From positions 4,377,001 to 4,441,000 of the forward strand of contig JAGYVD010000004.1 in the NCBI GenBank assembly GCA_021209875.1: DNA of 64,000 nt. The letters are read 5' to 3'. Position 1 is the first letter of the stretch. The number at the start of each line of letters is the position of its first letter. The position numbers and the translations under genes are program-made. Shown piece by piece: positions 12,448 through 24,651 of this stretch. The stretch is from Rosellinia necatrix (Eukaryota > Ascomycota > Sordariomycetes > Xylariales > Xylariaceae). A model generated the notes under the pieces. The model was not told the DNA's origin. It made no database searches and saw only the letters and a program-made list of their open reading frames with translations.

Positions 12448-13294
12448 TTAAATATCATCGTCGTCGCTTTGCCCTTCTTCCTCGCCGTCTTCGTCGAAAT
12501 CGGCATTTTCGTCGTCTCCGGTATCGCTACCACCAAAATCTAGTTCCTGGTCGCTCTCGACCCAAAAAGCGGCATCGTCATCGATCGACTTAGGTGGAGG
12601 TGGGGGTTCAAGTGATGTAGGCATTTCGAATCCCTCCGGGATGTCGTGTTTTGACCTTTCGACAATTTCTTTTGCTTTACTATTGTATGTTGCGCGTGAA
12701 TCCCGGTATGTCACACTAGCATCTACATTGGCCGGAGAGTTGATCTCGGGGTCGTCTAGGAGGAGGAGGACTGAACGAAGAACCGATTCTACGCCTTGGA
12801 GTGGGGACCAACGTTCGCTCGCCTGCTCGCCCGACGTGATGTCTTCGCCCGGCGTGTGAAGAATAGAGATGCATAGCTTCCCGTCGGGATAAATGTTGGG
12901 GTGGTAAATCGGAACCAAGAATCGAAAGGTAGGTGGCTGGTAGGGGTATTCTTCCGTAAAAGTCATCTCGGCCTATGGTTACAAATCGAGAGCATGTAAG
13001 TTATAGAGCCACAGAACCAAGACTGCAGATAAAATACGGTTCAGGGCAGTATCGTTGGCCTACCTTGAAGTATCCGCCGTTAAAGGCGCTGTCGGGATTT
13101 ACAACAATCAGGCCAAGGCGCCAGCGAAGTATGTTTCCATTCACAAGCTGTGAGTCGTGTTGCATGAGTTATCACGAGCCGATGTCGGAGGGTCAAGTGT
13201 CACTTACATCGATATTAACCCATTTCTCTTTCGATAAGTCTTGCATTTCAATCATAAGCCGATGCTTCGCACCTCCTGCCAGCCTCGACGCCAT
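12448..13294 (-). CDS. cdc34: Cdc34-type E2 ubiquitin-conjugating enzyme
   Basis: Three exons, 13208-13294, 13064-13147 and 12448-12972, splice in phase to 231 aa. The UBC fold starts MASRLAGGAKHRLMIEMQDL. It carries the HPN motif (YHPNIYPDGKLCISI) with the catalytic cysteine at about residue 91. Next comes the 12-13 residue acidic insertion (GEDITSGEQASE) that distinguishes Cdc34/Ubc7-type E2s, then WSPLQGVESVL and DPEINSPANVDA. The helix VERSKHDIPEGFEMPTS matches the Cdc34 subgroup. The C-terminal tail is strongly acidic (ends GQSDDDDI), as expected for the Cdc34 tail that docks on the cullin basic canyon. Family role: E2 for SCF (Skp1-cullin-F-box) ligases, building K48 chains on cell-cycle regulators. 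Introns are 60 and 91 nt. Confidence 0.95.
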
Positions 13295-16186
13295 GATCCT
13301 GGGTTGCTGGGAGTTGCGGTGGAGTGGCGGCTTGTTGCTGAGCAAGTTACACTGTACAAAGTTTGCAGATTATTGGATCAGGAAGTCCCCGGATGAGTGC
13401 TGGAATGTTATTACCGAGATAGATGCGTAGTTTGCCAAGACAACAAAAGGGACAAACGTCCGGTGTATGCGTGCTTGGATGAGAAGTGTATCGGGGGAGC
13501 CAGTCGTACTTATGTTAAAATGGGCGAAGGTTGGAGGGTTTCTCCTTTTGTCAGAGAGCTCGCTTTGGGCACATTATAAGGCGCCAACAAACAGGTACCT
13601 ACCGCACCTCGTCCACACATGTCACAGGTGTCACATACCTGCCAGGAGGTGTGCAACCTAAAATGCCACCCGGGACTGGGAGGTGCCTGGAATAACCAAG
13701 GTAGGTACGTAACTTGAACGCCTGCAGGGTACCGGCTCTAGGTATCAGGAACGCCAGGTAGAAGGTGGGCCCGCCGATGTTTGAGGAGATAGGTACCTAC
13801 AGTACCTAAGTGACGAATGACCCAAGTCAAAAGGGCAAGTGGGATGGTTGATGAAGGATCCTTGTCAGAGACCCATACTGACGGAATTCTAAGTCATAGA
13901 ATAGCGGCAAACCTTGGTAGCCGTTCCTGACTCGCTGAGAAAGAGGGATGTACAAGTACCCAGCAGATACCCAGACCAGGTACCTCAACCCTCAACCCTC
14001 AACCCTCAACCCCAATGTTGCTACCCGTGGGGCTACCATCCCGGGGGCCAGTGCATGCCCGTCGGCAATATCGGGAGATTCCCAAAAAGAATTGGTAGGT
14101 AGTGAGTGACTTCTTGCCTAGTTCAGCAAAACACCAGTGAAGTTAGGGTAAAGCTGTATCTCAATAGTTCCGCCCAAAAGTTCCGCCCATGGACATACAT
14201 ACCATAATTATTCTGCACTACAACAGGAATGAGATATTAAAGTGGCCGCAAGCCAGGAGATGGCTAGCCGCCTACAGTCTTTGACCAACATAGAGGCCAC
14301 TAAGACCATCTCACTATGTCCATGAGGCAAGACGTGTGCAAGGATTTCCTGTATATCCGAGGCTAGTCCAGAGTATTGAGAGGCTGCTGTAAACGGGTGG
14401 GATGAGATGTCTTACTCCTATCACACTATGACGCTCATGTAAGCCCCTGTCGATGCCACTCAAAGACTGAAAAACCTTTCATATTATGTAGGCAAAGGGC
14501 AGATGTGTCTCTCCAAACCAAATCATACAAGCCTCGCGCATGATGAGTTGGCTTCCCACCCTACCAATGATGCCTTTAGGCGGGCTTCAAGGGAGAGTAA
14601 GAATATAAGCGTTTAGGTTACATTAATAGCCTAGCCCCGTAAGATAGACATCCGCCTAGCCCGCTTTAAGCGAGCGATATACTGTGCATGCACGATGGCA
14701 TCAAGCGGCAGCAAAGGTAGCTGACCCTTTCTCAGCTACTGCCTCTATGCACGAGGTAAGAATAGAGATTTTGGATGTGCAAATGTTTGTGTTGCCCACA
14801 AGTTATAGCGCCTACTGGAAGCGCTGTCTCAATTGTATGGCCCTGATGAAGTGGCCTTCAAAGTATCATAATCTTCAGATGGCCTCCCTTGATAGACATG
14901 TGTTTCGGTCACCTGGTGCGACACCCGTCTTTCCCTTTACCCTTCCTTCTCCCTTTCTTTCTTTTCTATACCCAGGAAGCTTGGGTGCTAATCCGGCGCC
15001 CAGATAAGTCGTTATTTCATCGCTGTAATATGCCTGTGCACCTACATTTGTTGAGTACTGATCTGTTTGGGTTAGGAACCAATGAGATGGGGCTGTCCAT
15101 GCACCTTGACGAGACAGTCGACATACATACCCAAATTCGATTCTGGTCAGTATCAAGGACGATGCTACGTGTGGGTTCAATCAAGTCGCTACCTAGGCAG
15201 GTAGGTAGTTAGCAAAAATCTAGGACTACAGGGCGAGATACGGCCGTAATTTGCGTTGAAATACAAAGGCCGCCTACATACATGGGTGAAATAAATAATC
15301 CGAGTCCAAAGTATGCCTCTGGCTTTGTTCCCGTGATAGCGATAACGAGGGGTGCTTGGGGCCCTGGTCCACAGGTAGCACTAGTCCTACCATCTCATTA
15401 AGCAGCGCTATCCCATTAGTGGAGGGCATGCCTGCTAGGTACATGTAACCAAGCTTACCTACACTATTGTGGGGCGGGCGGAACAGGACGTCCCTGCCTG
15501 CTGCTGTTGCCGAGTGACAAGGCAAGGCCACCTGCCCCCGTCTTTGCCTTTGCCATCTACCTATCCTACCTATCTGGGTTTCCGAATTCTCAACCTCTCA
15601 TTTCCACCTACCTCCCTGCAACCTCCAACCTCCAACCTCCAACAAACATTCTCTACTGACCGACCGACCGACGAACGCACGATACTCGGCATCCAACCAC
15701 GACGCATCGCCGCATTTCGCCAACTGCTCTCGCTAACGCCGGAAGAAGGAATTAACTCGGTACGATCGCTCGCTGCAGGTGATTGATTGAGAGCGTGCAT
15801 GCTAGGTGGACTTGGGGGCACTCGGACCAAGGCAGCTCGGTCGGCGGTCTGGCGCGCGACTTGCCACCATCACCACGCCGTTTGACCTTCGACGCCATCT
15901 TCGCATCCGATTTCAGTACCTGTCGCTCGTTTTTCTCGGGCGCCTAATCGGACGTTGAAATACGCACCGCTCCTCTCCGCCGTCATTGCCGCTACCCTTG
16001 CCGCTACCCTCGCCGTCATCTCTGCACTCCGCTCTCTCTCCGCTACTCCCACGACCGGGTCTTCTTGACGTCGTTCCCGTCGATCGGCGTCCGCTCCTCG
16101 TGATCTTCGCCCACTTCTACGACATCAAATCCCCCCTTTCAATCCCCGACCGCTCTCATCCAGGGTTTATTTGCACCGTTCTCTCG
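13295..16186. other. Shared divergent promoter region of cdc34 and med19
   Basis: This 2.9-kb gap separates two divergently transcribed genes. It contains scattered TAGG/TACC palindromes (about 13590-13610, 13690, 13790-13810, 14095 and 15190-15210), the CCCTCAA minisatellite at 13985-14013, and a C/T-rich segment at about 15540-15660 near the expected med19 leader. A long open frame at 15986-16456 is the med19 leader and exon 1 read through into the intron. No further gene can be supported. Confidence 0.55.
13985..14013. repeat. Short CCCTCAA heptanucleotide minisatellite
   Basis: About four head-to-tail copies of CTCAACC. The unit resembles a degenerate telomeric hexamer (CCCTAA), but the array is far too short and internal to be a telomere. 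Confidence 0.8.
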
Positions 16187-17492
16187 ATGGCAGCCATGTC
16201 CTTTAACCCTCGGACACCTCAGAGCCCTTCCCAGTTCTCCCCCAACGTGATGGATCAGGGATTGGGCATGAATACCTCGATGACTTCCACCGCGCCTTCG
16301 TTACCTACTGTGAGTTATATTCCTGTTCCTTCAATCTCCCCGTTCTTCCGCTCTGCCCGGGATGCACAGTCGCTATCCGCCACTCCTTGGTATTTTATCA
16401 AATCCCTCTTTCTCATCACATGCCAATCCGCCGATGCATTACTTACCATCATATAGCCAGCGCATAGCGTAAGCGGATCTAATCTGCTCCTCGACAACTC
16501 CCAGGATACCGCAATGACAGACGTGTCTTCGAACAAGCGCAAATATTCATTCGATGACGCTGGTGTCCAGGGACACAAGAAAGTTCACCTCGACGACCCT
16601 CGTAAAATAGGTATCCAGGACCTACACTTGGATGTTGGCGAAAAGTACCTTCTCTGCAGAACCCGTAAGGCTCCTCCAATGTCTCAAAAGTCTCTTATCA
16701 CCCTAGTTTTATGAGTCTTTTTGATGCGGATGCCCTTGCAATCTCCATTGGTCTGAATAACCGGCACGTGATAGTATCCTTGTTGACACGCTGTTTCATT
16801 TAGCCCATTCTATATCTTCGCCGTGCATGTCGGACGATTTGTTCGAGAAGTTCGGTTTGACAAGCATTGCCGCCGAGGTTGCTCGTACGAAACCGAACGG
16901 TGAGAAGAATGCGCTACGGAAGACGTATAAGGGCCAGATCAAGACATTGGGCCTGAGTGGACACTTCGACGTCGTCAAGAAAGAACACTCGGCGTTCATA
17001 GATCTGCTGATGATAGGCGATGAGGATTGGCAGAATCGTGCCGTATCAGGAAAGGATATCGAGAAGGGTTTTTCTTCGATTCAGCTGGCCAACCTGACAA
17101 AAGCAACAACCCTGGCAAGGGGACAGATACCAAAAGCCCTATGGGACACTTCCGTCTTAGGAGATCTGGCACCTGGGCACGTTTCGAAGAAGCCGGGTTC
17201 AGATCAAGTTCCACGGGCCACCGCCCCAAGCACCCCTGCTTTGTCCGCCACAGGCGCCATCCAAAAATCGAGTAAGGCGCTGGCCCCCCAATTGGACCGT
17301 GCTCGTCGACTTGGCAAGAAGCGGAGTTATCAAGACAGCACTTTCGATGGATATGGCGAAGGATACGATGATGATGCCGGTGGATACTCAACGGGTGATG
17401 GTGATGATCGGTCGTCCAAGCTGAAGAGGAGAAAACAGGTGCATTCGTTAGATCATCCGTCTTCTAGGAACCTCTTGGCTGATCGGTTATGA
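16187..17492 (+). CDS. med19: Mediator complex subunit 19 (Med19/Rox3)
   Basis: Exons 16187-16309, 16457-16664 and 16804-17492 join in phase to about 339 aa. The N-terminus ([20 protein letters not shown]) matches the start of fungal Med19 proteins; an alternative start is ATG 16196 (MSFNP). Exon 2 carries [18 protein letters not shown]. Exon 3 carries the conserved core: [37 protein letters not shown] and FDVVKKE. A basic, acidic-patch C-terminus follows ([10 protein letters not shown]). Family role: head-module subunit of Mediator linking activators to RNA polymerase II. An in-frame ATG at 15986 would add 67 residues of low-complexity leader; I reject it because the conserved start is downstream. 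Introns are 147 and 139 nt. Confidence 0.92.
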
Positions 17493-18013
17493 CAGAACCC
17501 GAACGGTCCATTACTGAACGGACGAATACAAACGTGATACCCAGACGAAACGAATGGCAAACGATGCTGAGTTATGGGAAGGGTGTAAAAATATTCTGGA
17601 AAGGTTGCCAGCACAGCTCCCGAGTGGTATTTCCCGAGGCAGCTTTACGGTTCTCCACGGTTACGCATAGTTCACGGTTTATAGCATGGCGTCAGGCGTT
17701 GTACGGGAAATTTACCGCATTACATTAAGGGTGGTAACAATCTTGTTTTTTTGTTTGGATCTACGTTGCCTAAAAGATGGCCCGGACTAGGAGGGATCAC
17801 TAAGTCCGGGGAAGGGGTCACGCCTACGTACAGACACGCCATCGAGCAGACAATACAAAAAGTTTAGTAACGGAGAAAAAATTACTTTGATTCGGGTATC
17901 GATTGATTAAATTAGCTCTTTCCCCTCTGATCGAGCTTTTAGGAACGTAAATGTATAGTAGGTAGATCTTAAAAAAAAAACCCCTACCGAGTTTTTTTTT
18001 TTTTTTTAAGTGC
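17493..18013. other. Convergent 3' region between med19 and the F-box gene
   Basis: The med19 and F-box genes converge here. At 17971-18008 there is an A10 run and a T-rich run of about 17 separated by CCCCTACCGAG. The T run lies five bases from the F-box stop codon, at the edge of a GC-rich patch. No gene is visible. Confidence 0.6.
17971..18008. repeat. Poly(dA)/poly(dT) pair beside a GC-rich patch
   Basis: An A10 run, an 11-base spacer and a T run of about 17 form a near hairpin. It sits immediately downstream (in the sense of transcription) of the F-box stop codon, where base composition changes abruptly. Confidence 0.85.
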
Positions 18014-19603
18014 TCATGGCGCCATATCACATAAGGACCTCAGGCGATGCCACCAGTCGGACTGGCACTCGAAGGCGATGCCGCCACCCTCGAACATGGC
18101 ACGGAGGAGATGCCACTCCGACTCGCTGAGATGCTCGAAGGGAGGGCGGTCCTCGTCCGGCCGGGGGGTCCGGCGGGCCGCCGGATATGGAGACGGTCTG
18201 CAGGTGCGGGAAGCCGCCCTCGATGACGCACTGGGCGAACAACCTGAGGTCCTCGAACAGGTCGCGGGAGACGTTGACGAGGGTGAGGGTGACGAGGGAG
18301 GGGGGCATCTTCTCGACGAACATGCCGCGGCCGGGGGCATGGGCGTGGGCGTGGGCGCCGGTGCCGGCGGCGGCGGTAGCGGCGGCGGCGGAAGGGGGGG
18401 GGAGAGGGCGCCGGGGTTGAGGGTGACGGCCTCGAGGACGGGGAAGTCGCGAAGGGAGTCGATGCCCTGGTGCTGCTCGCGGGGGCCGTCGCGGGAGAAG
18501 TGAAAGATCTCGAGGCGGCGGAGGCTCTGGCGGGCGGGCTCGAGGGCGACGACGATCTCGGCGGGGAGGCGGTCCATGGCCCAGTGGGGGCCGAAGGAGA
18601 TGTAGGTGAAGTTCTCGAGGTGGCAGCAGTACTTGCAGAGGAAGAGGCCCTCGCGGTGGAAGCGGCTCTCGATGATGCGCAGGCGCTTGAGGTTGCGGAG
18701 GTCGAGGTCGTAGTCGGCCGTGATGCTGTAGCAGCGCTTGAGGGAGAGGTACTCGAGGTTGGGCGAGTACCGGATGATGTCCTGGACGTCGGCGAAGTTG
18801 AAGCGCCGCGATATGCTCTCCTCCTCGATCTTGAGCTTCGTGAGCGACCAGAGCCGGTTGGCGGGGTTCTTGGCCCAGATGGACAGGCACTCGTTGAAGC
18901 CCTCGGACGAGCTGGGCACCCGGAACTCGAGCGTCCTCAGATTGGGCAGCGAGCACACCAGCAGCTGGTGCGCGAAGCTACTCCGGCTGGACACTCCCCA
19001 TAACGCTGCGGAGCTCATCCGGATGTTGGAGACGGGGACCCGCAGACGGCGTGCGACATCCCCGACCAAGGCGGAATCATATTGAGAATACTGCCGGAAG
19101 AGGTCCTCACGGTCATAATGTTTGGTGTACGCCGATGTTGTGCAGCTCCTGTGAGGGGGTCAGCCACAGCAATCGGTGGAAATGAGACGGATGGTGAAGC
19201 GAGGATACAAGGTGAGGAGGGCACGAGATGGCATGAACCCGGGATATTATTCCCCACACGAGCGAAACCATTCGCCCGGGACGGGGCTGTAGCCGTAGCG
19301 CTTTTATGCGACGACTTTAGAGGGCTATAGGCGGATCAATTGAAGTACAAAAGAAAACCCTGCGTACATCTCAGTCACGACCTTCGCGAGGTAGTGGTTG
19401 TTGGAGACGGTCCGTATGAAGGCTGAGAGGCTCTGGTAATGGGACGGCCGGCCTCCATTGAAGTCGAAGGTCTCGAACTTCCTATAGAGAAGCGGTATGC
19501 CCAGTTCCCATAGGAACCTACAGGTGCGTGACAGGCGCGACAGGGTCTTCTTGTCGTGTATATCCTCGTAGATCATCTGCCATATCTCGGTCGGGAGGTC
19601 CAT
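18014..19603 (-). CDS. F-box protein with leucine-rich-repeat-like C-terminus (frame broken in a GC-rich segment)
   Basis: Exon 1 (19368-19603) encodes an F-box: MDLPTEIWQMIYEDIHDKKT, then LSRLSRTCRFLWELGIPLLY. A 219-nt intron joins in phase to exon 2 (18014-19148). Exon 2 has repeated leucine-rich helices (LPNLRTLEFR, SPNLEYLSLKRC, LDLRNLKRLRI), typical of the substrate-binding half of fungal F-box proteins. As assembled, the main frame turns into proline/serine junk at about 18350. The sensible continuation (MFVEKMPPSLVTLTLVNVS) lies in a second frame from about 18330 to 18190, and the first frame resumes at DRPPFEHLSESEWHLLRAMF. Two compensating single-base shifts fit the C9 run (18394-18402) and C6 run (18163-18168) in the coding sense. 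Likely an SCF ligase adaptor (inference); the substrate is unknown. Confidence 0.75.
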
Positions 19604-20063
19604 GGCTACAGCGCTGCCAACGGCCGAGTCGACGGCCGAGCCAGCCGCGGCCGCATCGACAGCCGCATCAGCAATCGCTGCACTACTGTCTAGGCGGTGG
19701 TGGGATACGAGAGACAAGGTATGTAGGGGAAGACAAGCAAGCATAGTTGATATCTGAATCCCGAGCGAGACTCGGTCTAAGGGGTCTAAGAGTAAGCACA
19801 GGAAACGAAGGAGATGACACGGTTCGACTACACCAGCCAACCCAGACGGACGGACAGACGGATGATCGCGTTGCTGCTCCCGATCCCGCTCCTAGCTCTT
19901 CTGGTTCCGGATTGGCGTGGGTGGCGGCCACTCGGAGCAAATGAGAGAGGTAACTAACTATACCACTGACGGTGGTAGGTAGTGATGGTGCACGCAGGTA
20001 GTAGATAGATAAGTAGTCCTCGAGGTAGTTGGCTGGAGGTAACTTAGTTCTATGGCAGCAGTA

Positions 20064-20105
20064 GGTGTGGTTGATGGTTGGTGGTTGGTGGTTGGCGGTT
20101 AGGGA
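20064..20105. repeat. GGTTGGT minisatellite
   Basis: About five degenerate copies of a 7-base GGTTGGT-type unit, all with G clusters on the + strand. Confidence 0.75.
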
Positions 20106-20879
20106 GTGGTTAGTGGCTACCTAGGTACTTGGGCTGGTAGCGGTCTAACCTAGGTGGTGTGAAGCAGCAAGCACCAGCCGGCCGACAACCGGGCAATGGA
20201 TTAATTAGGAGGTGACGTTGGCGCTAATCCCACTGTAGGTGGTCGGGTATTACCAAGATGGATGGCCTCCGAGCCTTTTTAGCTGCCTCCAGCCCGCCAC
20301 CGTCCACTGTGCTGTTCAGGTAGGTACATACATGGCGCATCCATACATATGAGAGCTGCTAATATTATCTCGAGCCCCATGCCACGGCACGCTACCCAAT
20401 TCGTCCCAATTCGTCCAAACGTTCGGTGTATTATTAGGTAAGGCAAGATGCTGTCGTTTGTACATCGTGTACCTAATCATTACTCCAACAACAAACCACA
20501 AAGACCCCGCCATGCTTCCGGTTCCAGCGCAAGCAAAGCAAAGCATTCCAAGATTCACTATCGAAATACCCATGTCAGAGCCCCGGCCCGAGAGATTCCG
20601 CACGCCGAAAACCGCATCATGCCCCTAAGGCTCTACGTAGGCAGGTAGTGAATTCTAGGTATTCTAACAATTTACTATCGTTACCTAGTCCTATGTACTA
20701 TTCAACTCTATGTTTGTTAGTTATTGCGTGTTAAAGTGGCGGGGCACCCATAACAATCCGCTAAGGGGCTAGGTACGGTTACGATATCGGTTCTTGAGGG
20801 GTGGACCCAGTCCACCTGACTAACATATAGTTATAGTGTACATACAATACTTAAGGTTACCTACTGTGTCAACCCCCTG

Positions 20880-21115
20880 TAGTAGGCAGTGGGATTGTTG
20901 CGGGCTACCTATGCTACCTACTGGGTACTTACCTAAGGCCTAAGGTAGAGCCTCCAGTAGGTACCTAGTGGGGTAGTAGTATCTGTAGGTATTACCTAAC
21001 GTCTATTCTAGGTGAAGGAAACTGGCAGCCTACCTAATCAAGTACTTACCTACACAGGCTTGGCAAGTGGTAGGTATAAGGCTAAGGATGTATCAGTACC
21101 GATACCTTTAGGTAG
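20880..21115. repeat. Longest block of the TAGGTA/TACCTA palindromic family
   Basis: Over about 235 bases the sequence alternates between CTACCTA, TAGGTA, GTACCTAG and TTACCTA elements in both orientations. This gives many nested short inverted repeats with a 4-base period. Confidence 0.75.
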
Positions 21116-21486
21116 TTTCCAAACCCTCGCGATATGTTGTGCAGTGATCTACTCATGAACAAGATAGACTGCGACTGGATAGGAGCCCCAGTAGATATCT
21201 ATATGTGTTGAATGCAAGTAGCCTACGCAAGCTTCAAGGCAACAAACAGCAGAGCATCGAATTATATTCTATTTACCACAGCACTGCCACCCTGTTGACG
21301 TTGGCCCGTCCCAAGCCTCAGACATCGCTCCATATACATACCTCCATATATTCTCATTGCATTCTCATTACATTCTCATTACGTTCTCATTGCCGCCGCT
21401 CGGCAACCCCAGCAGCTTCTGAGAACAGCTTCTGAGGATATTGAGAACACTACTCGCCTACATCACCCTATCCGGAATCTGAGATC

Positions 21487-23683
21487 ATGGGCTCTGTGGC
21501 TTCAGACTTCAAAGGCCTCACTACACCCGGCGGGCGGCAACAAGGCGGCAGCGGCCAGCAAAGCCCAGCCAAGTCCCCGTTCGGAGGCCTCTATAATGAC
21601 CCCCGCACATCGTCTACTCAGTCCCTGACGCCTTCGCTGCCGGAATATGAGGAGATAGAGAGGCGCAGGCTCTTGGTGATATATATACATGGCTTCATGG
21701 GAAACGATACCTCATTCCAGTCCTTCCCGGCCCATGTGCACAGGTATCTCAAGCTGGCCCTCTTCGATAGCCATGTTGTCCACTCCAAGATCTACCCCAG
21801 ATACAAGACCTACAAGTCCATCGATGTCGCCCGTGACAACTTTAGCACATGGCTCGAGCCTCTTGAAAACTCCAAGACAGACATCATTCTTGTTGGGCAC
21901 TCGATGGGTGGGTTGTTGGCGGCCGATGTGGTCTTGAAGGCGAGTGGTTTGACGCCCCCCCGGTCGAGCCATGACTAACGGTTTGGTATAGCATCCACCA
22001 TATCAGCATCATCAGCATAGTTATTTCAAGCATCGTATCCTCGGCACAGTGAATTTAGATTCCCCGCTACTAGGCATGCACCCAGGCATCATTGTATCTG
22101 GAATATCCAGTTTGTTCCGAAAAACTGAGACGCCAAAAGTGCCAGGAGAAGAATTCACACAACCTGCCGTTAGTCCCAGCATCACCGGACTTCCATCACC
22201 AAGTCTTTCCGCGTACTCAGCACCGTCGACCATGTCCGCAACGCAAATCCCTCCGCCGCCGCCGCCTCCGGCACCCTTCATGCGCCCTGCGTTGACGTAT
22301 GACCCTAATTTTAACCCAAACCTTCCCAATGACGTCCACATGGAGGAGAGGACCTGGTGGAAGAATGTTGTGCATTTCGTGAAAAAGCATAATTCCGAAG
22401 GTTTAATCGACGCTGCCGCCAATCACATCATGTCGCACATGGAGTTTGGTGGCAGCATGTTTGATATTAACGCTCTCAAGACCCGCTACGAAAACGTTCG
22501 AAAACTAGAGGACGTGGACGACTTAAAGCAGGTTGGCCTTCCTCATGCGCCACCTCAAGTACGCTTCATCCAATATTATACCATCTGTAATGGATTCCCA
22601 AAGAAGGCCAAGGGGGAGGTTTTGGAGCGGGACGATGATGTACCGGCCGCATCAATTCGTGAAAATCCTGAGAAGGACTTCTCGTCGTCAAACATATCTA
22701 CTAATGACGCATCGCAACGCGAATCGTTTAAAGAGGACTTAAAGCCCCTGGACTTATCGGATAGTGAACGTTCGAGCTTAGAGCTTCTTAGTCCGGAGCC
22801 GATACTTGACGAATCACCACCGGCGGTAGGGGATATATTAACCGAGATGAATGAGACAGCTGAGGTTAAAAGAAGCAACGACAATTCAGACACAACTCCC
22901 GCAGCTGGTTCAGGTAGCATACCATCTGCCACGGATCAGTATCCTGTAGAGGATAAGGTATTGACATCGGAAATCACACACATTGTAGCCGCTTTAGACC
23001 TTGACCTTCCAGCCATCCCGGATCTACCGCCACAACCCGAACCGGTGAATTTAGATCAATACACGGACAAAGACGCCCGGAAACTAGCAGAAAAGGAGTC
23101 AAAGCGCGTACAAAAAACATACGCAAAAGCAGTCAAAGACCGCGAGAAGGCAATAAAGGATCGCGAGAAGATCATCGAGAAGCGAAGAAAGAAGCAGGCA
23201 CAAGACGCCGAGAAAAAAGCCAAGGACGAGAAGAAGAAACTGAAGAAAGAAGAAGCCGCCGCCGCTTCTGCCGCTGCTTCTACCGCCGCTACGGCATCCC
23301 CTATAACACAAACGGAGTCAACCCAACAAACCGGCGAGAAGTCACCTCCACCAGAATGGACGCCAGTATCCCCGGAGGGGAAGTCCAAAGGGGAGGCCGG
23401 AAAGAGAGACAAGGAGAAGGAGAAGGCGAGGGGCATGAACGGGGACGGGGAGGAGAAGAAACAGAAGAAACGACGGAAGTTCTGCAACGTGCCGAAATCC
23501 CACGGTCAGGTCGACCCTAGGTGGGTGGGCGTCTTCATGAAAGATATGGACGAGGTGGCGGCGCACACGGGCCTCTTCTTTGCGGGCGAGCACTACGAGA
23601 GCCTCGTGGGCGACGTCGGGAATACCATCGTCGAGTGGGTCCAGGCGGACATGACCAAGCAGACTATCCTAGGGCTACAGTAA
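21487..23683 (+). CDS. DUF676/lipase-like alpha/beta hydrolase with coiled-coil tail
   Basis: Exon 1 (21487-21939) and exon 2 (21992-23683) give about 714 aa. The hydrolase core starts at about residue 60: LLVIYIHGFMGNDTSFQSFP contains the oxyanion-hole HG motif, and GHSMGG (nucleophile Ser at about 139) is the elbow. Exon 2 continues with HRILGTVNLDSPLLGMHPGI and VRFIQYYTICN. Residues about 420-500 are a Lys/Glu/Ala-rich coiled coil. A conserved-looking cap (FCNVPKSHGQVDPRWVGVFM) closes the protein. The only in-frame junction needs a GC-AG intron (donor AAG/GCGAGT, branch CTAAC, acceptor TATAG). Family members are predicted serine esterases or lipases; the substrate is unknown. Confidence 0.82.
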
Positions 23684-24651
23684 CGACGTCCGGCCACCAT
23701 TGAGGGGTGGGGGGGGTATCATAGGCTGCAAAGTTGCGTTACAGAATAATTATGTTGCCCCGTTTAAAGAGGATAGTAAGGGGGCGCATGCCACGGCGAA
23801 GAGCATTGAGATGCACAGACGCATAGCGAATACGGGGTGGGTGCATTAGCATCACGAGTATCAAATAATAAGATATTGCGTTCCTGTTGATATCTCTTAG
23901 TTATGTAGGTATGGTATCGATGTTCTAATACAGAAACAGGCGACCGCTAACCACGAATAATCTCCAAGTGCATATCAGTTCTAAGATCTGCAGTTTATAC
24001 CAGGCTATAAAGACCTAGTAATCGAATCTTCTCACGACATCGACCCTCAGCATGCCAAGGCCTACTCCATTCCCTTTGATCCTAGAAATCATTACCTCCG
24101 TCTAAGGCATTTCGCGCCATCCTGCTAGACATACGATCAGCCACATATCAAAATCTGACTATACTTTGGGTTAGCATCGCTGCCAGCGTACGTTGCTTAA
24201 GGCTCTCATATAGTATATAGATAGACCCCTGTAAATTGTGTGGACTGGTATTCCTCACGTAAGATGACCCTTCTCCTCCCCTCCCCCCTTTTTTTTTTAA
24301 AAAAAAAGAAGGGTTACATTTCGACCCACGGAGCCGGGCAGTGTAGGGGATAGATAGTAAGGAAAGCTGCGTCAGGCCACCGACTTGACCTCGTATGACA
24401 TGACATGATGTACTTCCCCGGGAGGGAAAACATGTTTTTTTGCCGCATCTGATGCCGAAAGGCAGGTTGGTTATCCGGCAAAGCGGGCAGCGGGAGGAAT
24501 CACCCGGGCCCAATAACGGGTACGGACAGGTGTATACACACACATACGCACATATATATGCATTATATATATATATATATACCCCATCAAACACAGCCCC
24601 CCGAGCACGAGCGAGAAAAAAAAAAAAAAAAAAAAGAGCGCCCGGGGACCT
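23684..24651. other. Convergent 3' region between the hydrolase and Rit1 genes
   Basis: Two convergent genes end here. It holds A/T homopolymers at about 24290-24308, a short (TA) run at 24566-24581 and a 20-base A run at 24616-24635 just beyond the Rit1 stop. No gene is visible. Confidence 0.6.
24616..24635. repeat. Poly(dA) tract (A20) bounding the 3' side of Rit1
   Basis: Twenty consecutive A bases on the + strand (T20 in the sense of Rit1), starting 17 bases beyond the Rit1 stop codon, where composition switches from AT-rich to GC-rich. Confidence 0.9.

Larger units (their letters stand above)
19604..21486. other. Divergent intergenic region rich in palindromic tetranucleotides
   Basis: This gap lies between the divergent F-box and hydrolase genes. 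It contains a GGTTGGT minisatellite at about 20064-20105 and the densest TAGG/TACC block of the window at about 20880-21115. A short tandem CATTCTCATT repeat lies at about 21350-21392, just upstream of the hydrolase start. An extension of the F-box frame upstream of 19603 is alanine-rich and not conserved-looking. No additional gene is visible. Confidence 0.6.

Noticed and set aside
13985..14013. Telomeric repeat
   Set aside because: The unit is CCCTCAA, not CCCTAA, has only about four copies and is internal between two genes.
15986..16186. Upstream in-frame start that would extend Med19 by 67 residues
   Set aside because: The extension is low-complexity Pro/Leu/Ser sequence, and the conserved fungal Med19 start ([13 protein letters not shown] type) lies downstream. 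Treated as leader.
18078..19003. Long open frames on the + strand opposite the F-box gene
   Set aside because: They are antisense shadows caused by high GC content. They are Glu/Val/Gly-rich without domain signals, and the minus strand carries the F-box and LRR-like motifs.
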